From Paraglaciecola sp. MB-3u-78 (GTDB lineage: Bacteria > Pseudomonadota > Gammaproteobacteria > Enterobacterales > Alteromonadaceae), in contig NZ_PJCF01000002.1 of the NCBI RefSeq assembly GCF_002835935.1, forward strand, positions 124,001 to 188,000: a stretch of DNA of 64,000 nt, read 5' to 3'. A program made the translations under genes and the position numbers. The notes beneath the pieces are model-generated. The model searched no databases, was not told where the DNA came from, and worked only from the letters and a program-made list of their open reading frames with translations. Below are positions 17,754-27,789 of this stretch, in pieces. Positions within the stretch are counted from its first letter, which is position 1. Each line of letters starts with the position of its first letter.

Positions 17754-19424
17754 CTATTTATGCTCTTTATTAAACTTGACCCAATACTCAGCAACCGATT
17801 CTTTCATTTCTTTGCGCAATAAGAAAATACCAAACAAGTTAGGTAAGGTCATCACCACTATAGCCACCGCAGAGAGTGTCCACACAAGTGTGGTATCCGA
17901 GACTGCAGCCCATACAAACCCTGCCACATACACCACTCGGTAAGGCATGACTGAACGCGGCCCTAACAAATATGTCATGGCTCTATCACCATAATAGGAC
18001 CATGCAATAGCAGTAGAAAACGCAAACAATAACAATCCCACTGACACAATATATTTACCAGATTCACCTAAGAAACCTTTAGTGAAAGCCAAAGCAGTTA
18101 AACTAGCAGAGTGAATTAACGACTCACCTGTTACGTTGATATTATCTTTGAGCAGGTTGCCATCAACTACCTTTAATGTACCCGTATAATTGTCTTCTGG
18201 ATCACCTAGGGAGAAAACCACATTATCCGCAAATGAACGGGCATTAAAAATCGTAAAACCTTGACTCACAGCCTTACCATTAACAACTTGTATCTCACCA
18301 TTGAATTCAGTGACACCATGGCCTTCTATACCATTGATATAAGCATAAAGAGTTTGTTTATCTGCTGGATCAGATTCCTCATAATTGCCCGCCAATATGT
18401 ACATATCGGTACGATCGAAGGTGTTAAGGTGTTTATCTTTCCAAACACCAGAAGAAAGGATAACCAACCCCGTTATCGTACAAATAATAATAGTATCGAT
18501 AAACGGCTCAAGAATAGACACCATGCCCTCGGCTACTGGCTCATCAGTTTTTGCAGCAGCGTGAGCTATGGGTGCAGAACCCTGTCCAGCTTCATTGGAA
18601 AATAGACCTCGGTTGACACCTCGGTTAAAGGCATAAGCGATAGTTGCACCTAAAAATCCCCCCGTAGCAGCTGAGCCAGTAAACACATCTGAAAACACAG
18701 AAACAAAAGCGGGTCCAACGTTTTCCAAGTTAGCAAAAATGACGGTAAAGGCACCAATAATATAAATTAAGGCCATAATTGGCACTATCTTTGAAGTAAC
18801 AGCAGCAATACGCGTGATACCGCCTAAAATAACCAGAGCCAAAAGTATGCCTAGCACACTGCCAACTATTAATGGATCAAAACCAAAGGTGGCTTCAATA
18901 CTAGTAGCAATACTATTACTTTGCGGAAGGTTACCGGTACCAAAAGAACTGATAACAGTGGCAATAGCAAAGGCTACGGCTAACCATTTCATGTTCAAAC
19001 GTTTGTCCATGTAATACATGGGGCCACCAGCCATAGTGCCGTCTGGCGTTTTGTCACGATATTTGTGTGACAGGGTCACTTCAACAAACTTAGTTGTCAT
19101 GCCGAAAAATGCCGTTGCCCACATCCAAAACAAAGCTGCAGGGCCACCTAAAAACAACGCAAATGCAACACCACCAATATTACCCGTACCAACTGTCCCC
19201 GAAAGAGCAGTCGTTAGCGCTCTAAAATGTGTGGTATCGCCAGGGGCGTCAGCCTTATCATATTTACCTGTGACTACTTTCCAAGCGTGTTTGAAATAAC
19301 GCACTTGGGGAAATTTTAAGTAGATAGTAAAAAACAGACCTGTACCCAATAACACGTAAGGGAACCACCAAGCGCCCCCCAACATGCCATCCATCGATTT
19401 AAGTAAATTATGAAAAGCTTCCAA
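17754..19424 (-). CDS. Alanine/glycine:cation symporter with extra loop
   Basis: The protein belongs to the AGCS family (DagA/AlsT type), which imports alanine or glycine with sodium or protons. Family blocks include [55 protein letters not shown] and [15 protein letters not shown]. At 556 residues it is about 80-100 longer than usual. The excess lies at about residues 325-435, between the helix ending [14 protein letters not shown] and the one around [10 protein letters not shown]; it is hydrophilic and probably faces the periplasm. The start is a TTG at 19424 with AAGGGGAAAA upstream. It appears to be transcribed alone. Confidence 0.88.
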   Translation of the reverse strand: MEAFHNLLKSMDGMLGGAWWFPYVLLGTGLFFTIYLKFPQVRYFKHAWKVVTGKYDKADAPGDTTHFRALTTALSGTVGTGNIGGVAFALFLGGPAALFWMWATAFFGMTTKFVEVTLSHKYRDKTPDGTMAGGPMYYMDKRLNMKWLAVAFAIATVISSFGTGNLPQSNSIATSIEATFGFDPLIVGSVLGILLALVILGGITRIAAVTSKIVPIMALIYIIGAFTVIFANLENVGPAFVSVFSDVFTGSAATGGFLGATIAYAFNRGVNRGLFSNEAGQGSAPIAHAAAKTDEPVAEGMVSILEPFIDTIIICTITGLVILSSGVWKDKHLNTFDRTDMYILAGNYEESDPADKQTLYAYINGIEGHGVTEFNGEIQVVNGKAVSQGFTIFNARSFADNVVFSLGDPEDNYTGTLKVVDGNLLKDNINVTGESLIHSASLTALAFTKGFLGESGKYIVSVGLLLFAFSTAIAWSYYGDRAMTYLLGPRSVMPYRVVYVAGFVWAAVSDTTLVWTLSAVAIVVMTLPNLFGIFLLRKEMKESVAEYWVKFNKEHK

Positions 19425-19485
19425 CGGTTTTCCCCTTAATTATTATTGTATTTTTATTACTATTATTATTTTATAAAATATTTTT

Positions 19486-20613
19486 CTAGCGAAGAATATC
19501 AACTACTGAGCGCATGGCAATCAATACATCTTCACCAAGTTGCTTGCAGCGAGCCGGTGACCAACCATAAGCCGTGTCGGGTAAATCAATATTGTCTTTA
19601 AATGGCATTTCTAAGGTATAAGATAAACAATTGAATTCATGCCCAATAGCATTAGCCGCAACCGTTAAGTTAGCCTTTCCCGGCTCATCTTTGTCATAGC
19701 CGTGCACATCTTGAAATTCCGGAGTAGCAATCAATAAGGCTGCTTTAAACGACTCTTCAAGGTTTTTTAAACGCTCATCATAATTTGGATTACCCTCACA
19801 ACCCGCTACAAAGTTATAGGGTAAGGCTTCATCACCGTGCACATCTAAAAACATGTCGACACCCACAGATTGCATTTTTTGTTTAACCAAAAATACTTCT
19901 GGGCTATTTTCCATGCTAGGAGATTGCCATTCACGGTTTAAGTTGACACCTTTGGCGTTGGTACGTAAATGACCGCGGACTGAACCATCGGGATTCATAT
20001 TAGGCACAATATAGAACACGGCGCTGTCTAACAGAAAACGTGATAATCCATCATCTTGGTCCAACAAACGCTCTAAAAAACCTTCAATAAGCCACTCGGC
20101 CATGGTTTCGCCGGGGTGTTGACGGGCTGTCACCCAAATCACTTTTTTGCCTTTTTCCGGTTGACCCACCACCAGCAAAGACATATCTCGTCCATCTAGA
20201 GTTTCTCCTAAACATTCTTGGCGACAATCAGGTGATTGTTGCGCCCAGCTCAGCAGGTCCAAATGCCGCTCGTAACTATATGGAGCAAAATAGGCGTAAT
20301 AGATATGTTCAAATTCTGGCGTATGCGCAATGGTTAATGTATCACCATCAAATTCACAATCGACCCGAAACCACTCTTGTCTGTCATAAGACGCCACGGC
20401 CTGATAATTCTGCCATCCCCCGGGATAAGCCGACTTTTTAAGATCGTTTATGGTTATCTGATGAGAAATAAAAGCTTGGGTTTCAAGCTTAAAATGAAAC
20501 CACTGATAAAACTCTGATTGGTTATCGGTACGAATACTTAGTTGAATATTTAATGGATCTTCTGCGCGGATAACTTGGATATTACCGCTATCAAAATTGC
20601 TGCTGATTCTCAC
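19486..20613 (-). CDS. M14 family cytosolic-type carboxypeptidase
   Basis: The 375-residue protein has an N-terminal beta domain (about 1-120) followed by an M14 zinc carboxypeptidase domain. Zinc ligands are His166 and Glu169 in ARQHPGETMAEW and His259 in LDVHGDEALP; the substrate-binding Asn-Arg is in GVNLNREW; the catalytic Glu lies in YTLEMPF. This is the pattern of the bacterial relatives of the cytosolic (Nna1-like) carboxypeptidases. There is no signal peptide. The natural substrate is unknown. It has the symporter downstream at a 61-base distance. Confidence 0.87.
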   Translation of the reverse strand: MRISSNFDSGNIQVIRAEDPLNIQLSIRTDNQSEFYQWFHFKLETQAFISHQITINDLKKSAYPGGWQNYQAVASYDRQEWFRVDCEFDGDTLTIAHTPEFEHIYYAYFAPYSYERHLDLLSWAQQSPDCRQECLGETLDGRDMSLLVVGQPEKGKKVIWVTARQHPGETMAEWLIEGFLERLLDQDDGLSRFLLDSAVFYIVPNMNPDGSVRGHLRTNAKGVNLNREWQSPSMENSPEVFLVKQKMQSVGVDMFLDVHGDEALPYNFVAGCEGNPNYDERLKNLEESFKAALLIATPEFQDVHGYDKDEPGKANLTVAANAIGHEFNCLSYTLEMPFKDNIDLPDTAYGWSPARCKQLGEDVLIAMRSVVDILR

Positions 20614-20685
20614 ATTTTGGTCCCATGGAAATTTGACAACAGTAATTTATCACAGTCATTGTAAAAAAGGACGACAGATAGACGT

Positions 20686-21206
20686 TTATCCCGAAAAAAT
20701 CTGCTTTAGTTTTAATCCCAATGCAGTTGAGTAACCGTAAGACTTAGCCAGTATTTTTTGCTGATCGTCCAAAATATAGTAAGTGGGATAACCTTGAATT
20801 TTAAATTGCTGTTTTAGTCCTTCATGTCCTAATAAAATCTGACTTGTTATATTGTGTTGATTAGCAAAATTTTGGACTGCTTCTATGTTTGAATAATCTA
20901 GTGCAACTCTTACAATATTGAGTTTTTCTGGGTCGAGATACTCTAGGTTGCCGATACTTAGGGAGCAGACTTGACACCAAGGCGCAAAAAATAAATCAGC
21001 GTAGGTTTGTCAGGCTTGATTAAATGACTAGTTTGCCCATCAAGTGCCACCAGTAGCTGAGTGTCGACTACGACACTACTATCCACATCGAGCATATTAC
21101 GTGATTGCCAAGCATTCACTGCAAAAATAATGGCACATATAACAGCTAAATCTCTGAGCCAAATATGCCAGTTTATCCGTTTATGTTTGTGGTTAATTCT
21201 ATTCAA
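20686..21206 (-). pseudogene. Frameshifted thioredoxin-like membrane protein (TlpA/ScsD type)
   Basis: A TTG at 21206 starts a protein with a basic N-terminus and one membrane helix (LRDLAVICAIIFAVNAW), then a thioredoxin-fold strand PDKPTLIYF. At a T6 run near 20985 the frame is lost and stops. Adding one T restores FFAPWCQVCSLSIGNLEYL, with the redox motif WCQVC, then the cis-Pro strand (QGYPTYYIL) and an end at 20686. The restored protein has about 173 residues and would be a periplasm-facing disulfide oxidoreductase. The defect is a single-base homopolymer change just before the active site, so it may be a sequencing error or a real null. Confidence 0.75.
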
Positions 21207-21234
21207 AAATGCGATCTCTTGTTCCCTTCTAACA

Positions 21235-21258
21235 AAAACCCGCCGAAGCGGGGTTTTA
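21235..21258 (-). terminator. Terminator of the long GAPDH gene
   Basis: AAAACCCGCC-GAA-GCGGGGTTTT forms a strong GC stem with a four-base turn (TTCG on the minus strand), followed on the minus strand by a T-rich run. It lies 35 bases after the GAPDH stop and just before the thioredoxin-like gene. Confidence 0.8.
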
Positions 21259-21292
21259 TTGCATTTATTTTCAATTCATTGTCACATGACAA

Positions 21293-22753
21293 TCATTTGG
21301 TAGGCAAAGACTCAGGCAAGGTTGGGTAAACCAAGCCAGACATATGTTGCAATACCTTCATCACCTGACAACTATAACCAAATTCATTGTCATACCACAC
21401 ATATAAAGTGGCTCTATTGCCAGCGACTATTGTTGCTTGAGAATCGACAACCGAAGGTGCACGAGTGCCCACTAAGTCCGTCGAGACAATTTCCTTTGAT
21501 GCGGTGAAATTAATTTGATGTTGCAACGGCGAAAATAAAGCAATATCTCGTAAATATTCATTGATAGCCGCTTTATCGGTTGCTTCACCAAGATGTAAGT
21601 TCAATATCGCCAGAGATACATTGGGTGTGGGCACACGGATAGAGCTACCGGTTAATTTACCCTCTAATTGAGGATACGCCTTAGCAACGGCTGTAGCGGC
21701 ACCTGTTTCTGTAATGACCATATTTAAAGGAGCACTGCGTCCACGGCGATCACCTTTATGAAAATTATCAATCAGGTTTTGATCATTAGTATACGAATGC
21801 ACAGTCTCAACATGCCCACTTTCAATCACATATTTTTCATCTAATGCTTTTAGCACTGGAGTGATGGCGTTAGTGGTACAACTGGCTGCAGACAAGATGG
21901 TATCTGACGACAATATGTCTTTGTCATTTACTCCGTATACAATATTTTTGATCGCGCCTTTTCCTGGTGCCGTTAACAATACTTTTTTGACACCCTTGGA
22001 TTGTAAATGCTGGCCTAGCCCTTCTTCGTCACGCCACATACCGGTGTTGTCGACTACTATAGCCTGATCTATCCCATATTTGTTGTAATCTACCTCAGTA
22101 GGGCTGTTAGCATAGATAACTTGAATATAAGAGCCGTTAGCTTTAATCGCATTTTTTTCTATATCGATAGTAATACTGCCATTAAAAGGTCCATGTACTG
22201 AATCACGACGCAATAAACTCGCACGTTTTTCTAAGTCACCTTCTTTGCCACCGCGAACAACAATCGCTTTTAATCGTAACTTATTGTTAGTGCCTTGCCT
22301 TTCAATAAGTAACCTCGCTAACAATCGGCCTATTCTACCAAACCCATACAACACCACATCTTGGGGATTTTGATCATCTTTAACATTCACAATATCTTTC
22401 AACTGGTCAGACAAATAGTCTTCAATCGCTACATCTGCGTAGGCCGGATCATAATGATAACCGTACGCTAATTTGCCCAAATCAATATGAGCAGGTGCAA
22501 GTTCCATTTTATTTAACGCTTCAAGCATTGGCCAACTTTCTCGAAGACGCAACTTTTGCTTTTCTTTAAGTCTTACCGTGCGGTGAGCCTTAATAATATC
22601 GATTGCGCTAGCACCTAATAAAGGACGGCCATAAACTGATATTTCAATCGCTCTGTTTCGATACAACTTACCGAGAATAGGTTGCATTTGCTCAGCGAAT
22701 TCTTGCCTTTCCTGCCAACTACCTAATAGTTCCTGCTCTAACTGTTGATTCAT
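21293..22753 (-). CDS. Long-form glyceraldehyde-3-phosphate dehydrogenase
   Basis: The protein has a helical N-terminal extension of about 130 residues, then a GAPDH unit: NAD-binding loop YGFGRIGRLLARL, catalytic Cys292 in SAASCTTNAITP (numbered from the chosen start), and WYDNEFGYSCQVMKV near the end. It catalyses the interconversion of glyceraldehyde-3-phosphate and 1,3-bisphosphoglycerate; long forms occur in Vibrio, Shewanella and Alteromonas beside a standard Gap. I start at the ATG at 22753 (product 486 residues) because a GGA site precedes it; an ATG nine codons earlier has none. The second GAPDH at 30295 suggests division of work, perhaps by direction or cofactor, but the sequence does not show which. 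Confidence 0.85.
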   Translation of the reverse strand: MNQQLEQELLGSWQERQEFAEQMQPILGKLYRNRAIEISVYGRPLLGASAIDIIKAHRTVRLKEKQKLRLRESWPMLEALNKMELAPAHIDLGKLAYGYHYDPAYADVAIEDYLSDQLKDIVNVKDDQNPQDVVLYGFGRIGRLLARLLIERQGTNNKLRLKAIVVRGGKEGDLEKRASLLRRDSVHGPFNGSITIDIEKNAIKANGSYIQVIYANSPTEVDYNKYGIDQAIVVDNTGMWRDEEGLGQHLQSKGVKKVLLTAPGKGAIKNIVYGVNDKDILSSDTILSAASCTTNAITPVLKALDEKYVIESGHVETVHSYTNDQNLIDNFHKGDRRGRSAPLNMVITETGAATAVAKAYPQLEGKLTGSSIRVPTPNVSLAILNLHLGEATDKAAINEYLRDIALFSPLQHQINFTASKEIVSTDLVGTRAPSVVDSQATIVAGNRATLYVWYDNEFGYSCQVMKVLQHMSGLVYPTLPESLPTK

Positions 22754-23128
22754 AATTAATGTCCAATTCCCGAGAATCATATCAAATTTGCGGGCATTCT
22801 AATCAAGGAAACCAAAAGAACCAAATTGTTGAAAAATTACAGTTTAATTAATAAAAGGGCACAAAACAGCTGTTTTTAGGTAATTAATTACCAATTGTAA
22901 ATAATAATGAGAGGAAAAGTGCATTGGTTTTGAAGAATCGTAAAAATAGCCTCAAAAACTCTATTTATTGAATAGAATCATGAAATTAACTTTCACAAAA
23001 AAATAAGTAATTAACTATAATTTATCGTCTTTTATGTGATTTTTACATGTACTGCCGATTTTTATCACTTTATACCTGAGGAAATCTTAGATGAGCTTGA
23101 CCTTTATTATAATCAAGTGTGAAAACTG
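22754..23128. other. Intergenic region, no gene seen
   Basis: This is AT-rich sequence between the long GAPDH gene and the damaged gene at 23129. A plus-strand stretch (about 23050-23122) reads DFYHFIPEEILDELDLYYNQ, which looks coding-like but has no start and no context, so it is not called. Confidence 0.35.
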
Positions 23129-23456
23129 CTACCTAATTGTGACGAGGTCGAACAAACAAGTGTTGGTTATATCAGAGTCTGGGATCACTACAGCCAGACA
23201 CCACATCCCCATAGATTTCCGAATGAGGGTATGTTTCACGAAGAGTTTATAAGCAGAGGGTGCCATGAGGCCCTCGCCAAATAAACAACTAATAACCACC
23301 CCAAGGTTCCGACAAATTTAATTGTCTGATGTTTTGGCCCATTTCCTTGGATCCATTCACCAAGGTTTCATCGTTCCACGGACCTCTAGCAGAAAACATG
23401 ATTGTTTGTTGGGAACGGCCCACTACATATTCACCATGTTCTTGCAAATTACTCAT
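23129..23456 (-). pseudogene. Frameshifted small gene after glgX, family unknown
   Basis: An ATG at 23456, nine bases after the glgX stop, encodes MSNLQEHGEYVVGRSQQTIM and goes on to LSEPWGGY and a stop at 23289. Removing one G from the G4 run near 23300 lets the frame continue VVISCLFGEGLMAPSAYKLF, KSMGMWCLAVVIPDSDITNT to 23129. The restored product has about 108 residues; its length in bases is one more than whole codons, as expected for a one-base insertion. The strand-helix pattern recalls small STAS-like proteins, but I cannot name the family. It may be co-transcribed with the glycogen genes. Confidence 0.55.
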
Positions 23457-23464
23457 CTTCCAAA

Positions 23465-25543
23465 TCAGTCCTCAACGGTGCACTTACATACACAAATACT
23501 GCTAAATGCCTGCATATGCACTTCTCGAATGAGTACATTAGGTTGTTCAGACCACCTCGCATACCTGGTATCCAGCATGATTTGCCAAGCTGTATTAGCA
23601 CCTAAATTGGGTAAATGAAAGCGTACGTCGTGCTCGCTGGCATTAAATACTAATAACCAATGTTCGTGGTGTGATTGGCCTTCGCTATGGGGTCCGCAAA
23701 GCTCTACAGCAAAGGATTGATTCTCATGATTTTGCCAATCGTCTTCTAGTTTGCGTTCGCCGTCTGGTCGATACCAATTGATTTTTTCAACATTGTGGCC
23801 CAACGAATAGTTGTCATCTTTTAAATTAAGGTGGTTGAGAATTTCACTACTCTTACGCAGAGCGATTGCTTGCTGACAAAAGGTTAAAAAATCTTGTTTA
23901 GCTTGATTTAATGTCCAATCAAGCCAGCTGATTTCATTGTCTTGGCAATAGGCGTTGTTGTTACCTTGTTGGGTACGACTGAGTTCGTCTCCGCCAAGCA
24001 TATGCGGAACGCCTTGGGACAACATCAAGGTGGTAAACAGGTTACGTTTTTGCCGTTCGCGCATGGCGAGTATTTTAGCATCTGTGGTTGGGCCTTCGAT
24101 ACCGTAGTTAGCCGACAAATTATGCCCGTGGCCATCTCGGTTTTGTTCGCCATTCGCTTCGTTATGCCTATCGGCGTAACTCACCAGATCGTGCAAGGTA
24201 AAACCGTCGTGATAACTGATGTTGTTGACTGAAGTGAGAATAGAACGATCCTCTTTAGGAAACACATCACGAGAGCCTAATAAACGCGTAGCAAAATCGC
24301 TGACAAGACCTTTATCGCCTCGCCAATATGCTCGCACTGTATCACGATATTTATCATTGCACTCTAGCCAATTGGATGGAAATTGTCCTAGTCGATAACC
24401 ACCATGACCTATGTCCCATGGTTCAGCAATTAGCTTGGTATTGAGCAACATGGGATCTTGACGAATAGTACGGAAAAAACCAGAAGAGGTAGAAAACTCA
24501 TAAGGGTCGCGACCTAAACTAGCTGCTAAGTCAAAACGAAATCCATCCACACCCATTTCTGTGGTCCAATAACGTAGTGCATCCATGACCATTTTGAGTA
24601 CATAAGGAAAAGCCGTATTCACACTATTTCCGCAGCCTGAATTATTCACATATTTATTGTAATCAACAGCCCCATATTCGTTCTGATCAAATAAATAACA
24701 TGAGGAATTATCAAACCCTTTAAATGACAAGAGCTGGCCGTCAATGCCTCCCTCTGCAGTGTGGTTATAAACCACGTCCAAAATCACTTCAATACCCGCG
24801 TCATGCAGAGTGTTGATCATAGTTTTAAATTCAGCTATACCATCATCTACTACATATCTAGGTTCGGGACAAAAATAATTAATCGGATTGTAACCCCAAT
24901 AATTTGTCAGGCCTTTATTGGTGATATAGGGTTCTGGCATAAATGCCGCCACTGGCATTAACTGGATAGCGGTAATGCCTAATGATTTTAAATGATCCAC
25001 AATCGCAGGCTGGCACACGCCCAAAAATTTACCTTTATATTGGTCAGGTACATCAGGATGCAGCTGAGTTAATCCTTTAACGTGAGCTTCGTAAATAACA
25101 GTTTGATCAAGTGGCGTCTGGGGTTTTGAACTTTGTTGTAGGTTAGCCTTAGCGTTTTGCACTATGCCCTTGGGGATCATAAACTGGCTATCACCTTTAT
25201 ACTGCGTTTTATTCCACACAGCGGGCCTATTCAATGCTTTTGCGTAGGGGTCGATGAGTAACTTCTGATGATCGAATTTCAGCCCCATATGGGCATGATT
25301 TTCGCCAATCACTCGGTATCCATACAATTGCCCAGCCTGAATATCATCAAGCTGGCAGTGCCAAATTTTGCCCGTTTTTGCAGGCATAACAATTGCCGCC
25401 AACTGTTCTTCTGTGTTTTTATCAAACAAACAGAGCTCAACCCCATCGGCACTAGGGCAATGCACCGCAAAATTACATCCCCCCTGCCCCATGGTGGCAC
25501 CCAAAGGATGAGGTTGCCCATCTGAAACATAAAAGTTGGACAT
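23465..25543 (-). CDS. glgX: Glycogen debranching enzyme GlgX
   Basis: The 692-residue protein has an N-terminal CBM48/isoamylase domain (HPLGATMGQGGCNFAVHCPS) and a GH13 catalytic barrel: VILDVVYNHTAEGG, nucleophile Asp338 in GFRFDLAASLG, acid/base Glu in LIAEPWDIG, and SYHDGFTLHDLVSYA. It hydrolyses alpha-1,6 branches of phosphorylase-trimmed glycogen or similar glucans in the cytoplasm. The ATG overlaps the glgB stop (TAATG), so the pair is translationally coupled. Length is usual for GlgX. Confidence 0.93.
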   Translation of the reverse strand: MSNFYVSDGQPHPLGATMGQGGCNFAVHCPSADGVELCLFDKNTEEQLAAIVMPAKTGKIWHCQLDDIQAGQLYGYRVIGENHAHMGLKFDHQKLLIDPYAKALNRPAVWNKTQYKGDSQFMIPKGIVQNAKANLQQSSKPQTPLDQTVIYEAHVKGLTQLHPDVPDQYKGKFLGVCQPAIVDHLKSLGITAIQLMPVAAFMPEPYITNKGLTNYWGYNPINYFCPEPRYVVDDGIAEFKTMINTLHDAGIEVILDVVYNHTAEGGIDGQLLSFKGFDNSSCYLFDQNEYGAVDYNKYVNNSGCGNSVNTAFPYVLKMVMDALRYWTTEMGVDGFRFDLAASLGRDPYEFSTSSGFFRTIRQDPMLLNTKLIAEPWDIGHGGYRLGQFPSNWLECNDKYRDTVRAYWRGDKGLVSDFATRLLGSRDVFPKEDRSILTSVNNISYHDGFTLHDLVSYADRHNEANGEQNRDGHGHNLSANYGIEGPTTDAKILAMRERQKRNLFTTLMLSQGVPHMLGGDELSRTQQGNNNAYCQDNEISWLDWTLNQAKQDFLTFCQQAIALRKSSEILNHLNLKDDNYSLGHNVEKINWYRPDGERKLEDDWQNHENQSFAVELCGPHSEGQSHHEHWLLVFNASEHDVRFHLPNLGANTAWQIMLDTRYARWSEQPNVLIREVHMQAFSSICVCKCTVED

Positions 25544-27738
25544 TACTCGCCCTTAAATATAATAAATAAACATGCTAAAGGAGGCAGATTAACATTAACA
25601 GAATAAGGCTGGTCGTTCCAAGGCTCTGAGACTGCCTGCATATTTTTTTTAGTTTTGTAAGCGCCCCCCCAATATTTTTTAGCATCTGAGTTTAAAATCA
25701 GCTGATACGCGCCTTCATCTTGCACCCCCAACTTAAAGTTTTCGTATGGCACAGGCGTGAAATTAATCAGCACGTAAATCTTCTGTTTTGCATCAGTGGA
25801 CTTGCGCAATACAGACAAAATACTTTGATCCGCATTACCATGGTCAATCCACTCGAAGCCTTCATGGCTATGATCTAATTCATATAGCGCTGGATATTTG
25901 CTATACGCCTTATTTAAGTCACGATACAAGTTTTGAATACCTTGATGCTTTTCAAACTCAAGTAAATGCCAATTAACCGAGCTATCATGATTCCATTCTG
26001 CGGCTTGGCCAATCTCATTACCCATAAAGTTAAGCTTTTTACCCGGGTGCGCATACATAAATCCAGCATAAGCACGTAGGTTAGCCGCTTGTTGCCACTC
26101 GTCTCCTGGCATCTTGCGCAGCAATGAGCCTTTACCATGCACCACCTCATCATGAGAAATAGGTAACACAAAATTCTCATCAAATGCATACACCATGGAG
26201 AATGTAATTTCATTGTGATGATAACGTCGATATGACGGGTCTTTAGCAATATAATGCAACGAGTCATGCATCCAACCCATATTCCATTTAAAACCAAAGC
26301 CCAAACCACCTTCAGACACGGGGCGCGATACCTTAGGAAACGAGGTAGACTCCTCGGCGATAGTCATTGCATGGGGAAATTTTTCGTATACTTCTGTATT
26401 CATCCATTGCAGAAAACTAATGGCTTCGTAATTGTGATTGCCGCCATCAACATTGGGGATCCATTCACCCTCGTCTCGAGAATAATCCAAATACAACATG
26501 GATGCCACAGCATCAACACGTAGTCCATCAATATGGTATTTATCTACCCAAAACAACGCATTGGCCACCAAAAACTGACGCACAGTATCCTTACCAAAGT
26601 CGTAAATGCACGAATTCCAATCAGGATGCCAACCTTTGCGTGGATCCTCATACTCGTAAACATGGGTGCCATCAAATCTTGCTAAGCCGTGGCCGTCTTC
26701 AGGAAAATGGGCAGGTACCCAATCGATGATCACGCCAATGTTATTTTGGTGGCATTGGTCAACAAAATACTTGAAATCATCAGGCGTACCAAACCGACTA
26801 CTAGGTGCAAACAATCCCACCGGCTGATAGCCCCAAGAGCCATCAAAAGGGAACTCAGAAACAGGTAACATCTCAATGTGGGTATAACCCATGTCTTTAA
26901 TATAGGGTATTAATTGCTCTGCTAGTTCTCGATAACTCAGGTAGGTTTCTCCAGAATCAGTCGCTGGTCGTTTCCATGATGCCAAGTGCAATTCATAAAT
27001 ACTCATCGGTTGATGGTATTTGTCATTTTTAGCCTTTTTAAGCCATGCTTTATCTTTCCATTGATATTGTGCATGGTCATACACTACAGAGGTATGAGAA
27101 GGATATTGCTCAGCATAAAAGCCAACAGGATCTGCTTTGTGGGGTAACTCATTACCTGCAGCATCTTTAATTTGGTATTTGTATTTAGCCCCGGCCTCTA
27201 TGCCCGGCACAACTAATACCCAATAACCAAAGTCGGTTTTTTGCATGGGTAAACACGAGCCATCCCAATAATTAAACTCTCCAATCAGTGAAACGGCACT
27301 CGCATTAGGTGCAAACACAGCAAAGCGGGTTGCTTGAATGGGCGCATCTAATCCCACATCTAAATTAACAAGTTGTGCCCCTAGTTGCTGATAGACATTT
27401 TGCGCACTGTGATCGATAAAATGTACTGCGTGATAAGCTTGTTCTTGAAACTGATAAGGGTCAACAACCTGATATTGCCCTTGTTTATTGGCTACTTCGA
27501 AGGCGTAAAACTGCGGTGCTTGTTTAACGTTAAACTCACCTCGAAATAAATGACTACCAGCAACTTTTTTTAAAGAACCGAGCGACTTACCCGATGCTAA
27601 GTCAACGACTTTGACTTTTTCAGCGTTGGGTAGCCAAGTTGTGACAGTAAAAATAGAGTTTGATGGCTCAAATTGAGCGCCCAAATGGGCAAATGGAAAA
27701 GTACACTTAGCTTGTTTTAGTGCTTGTTCGAGTTGCAT
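25543..27738 (-). CDS. glgB: 1,4-alpha-glucan branching enzyme GlgB
   Basis: The 731-residue protein has two N-terminal CBM48-like domains, the second with GEFNYWDGSCLPM, then a GH13 barrel with GVIIDWVPAHFPEDGHGL, nucleophile Asp409 in GLRVDAVASMLYLDYSR, AEESTSFP and LPISHDEVVHGKGSLL, and an all-beta C-terminal domain. It transfers alpha-1,4 segments to make alpha-1,6 branches. It sits between malQ (51-base gap) and glgX (one-base overlap) in an operon. Notably no glgC or glgA is seen next to it. Confidence 0.95.
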   Translation of the reverse strand: MQLEQALKQAKCTFPFAHLGAQFEPSNSIFTVTTWLPNAEKVKVVDLASGKSLGSLKKVAGSHLFRGEFNVKQAPQFYAFEVANKQGQYQVVDPYQFQEQAYHAVHFIDHSAQNVYQQLGAQLVNLDVGLDAPIQATRFAVFAPNASAVSLIGEFNYWDGSCLPMQKTDFGYWVLVVPGIEAGAKYKYQIKDAAGNELPHKADPVGFYAEQYPSHTSVVYDHAQYQWKDKAWLKKAKNDKYHQPMSIYELHLASWKRPATDSGETYLSYRELAEQLIPYIKDMGYTHIEMLPVSEFPFDGSWGYQPVGLFAPSSRFGTPDDFKYFVDQCHQNNIGVIIDWVPAHFPEDGHGLARFDGTHVYEYEDPRKGWHPDWNSCIYDFGKDTVRQFLVANALFWVDKYHIDGLRVDAVASMLYLDYSRDEGEWIPNVDGGNHNYEAISFLQWMNTEVYEKFPHAMTIAEESTSFPKVSRPVSEGGLGFGFKWNMGWMHDSLHYIAKDPSYRRYHHNEITFSMVYAFDENFVLPISHDEVVHGKGSLLRKMPGDEWQQAANLRAYAGFMYAHPGKKLNFMGNEIGQAAEWNHDSSVNWHLLEFEKHQGIQNLYRDLNKAYSKYPALYELDHSHEGFEWIDHGNADQSILSVLRKSTDAKQKIYVLINFTPVPYENFKLGVQDEGAYQLILNSDAKKYWGGAYKTKKNMQAVSEPWNDQPYSVNVNLPPLACLFIIFKGE

Positions 27739-27789
27739 TGTTTCGCCTTAGTATGAGTGACTCACACAATATATGAGCCACTTTCTATT

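Noticed and set aside
23050-23122. Plus-strand coding-like peptide DFYHFIPEEILDELDLYYNQ
   Set aside because: No start codon in frame, no neighbour to join it to; may be chance.
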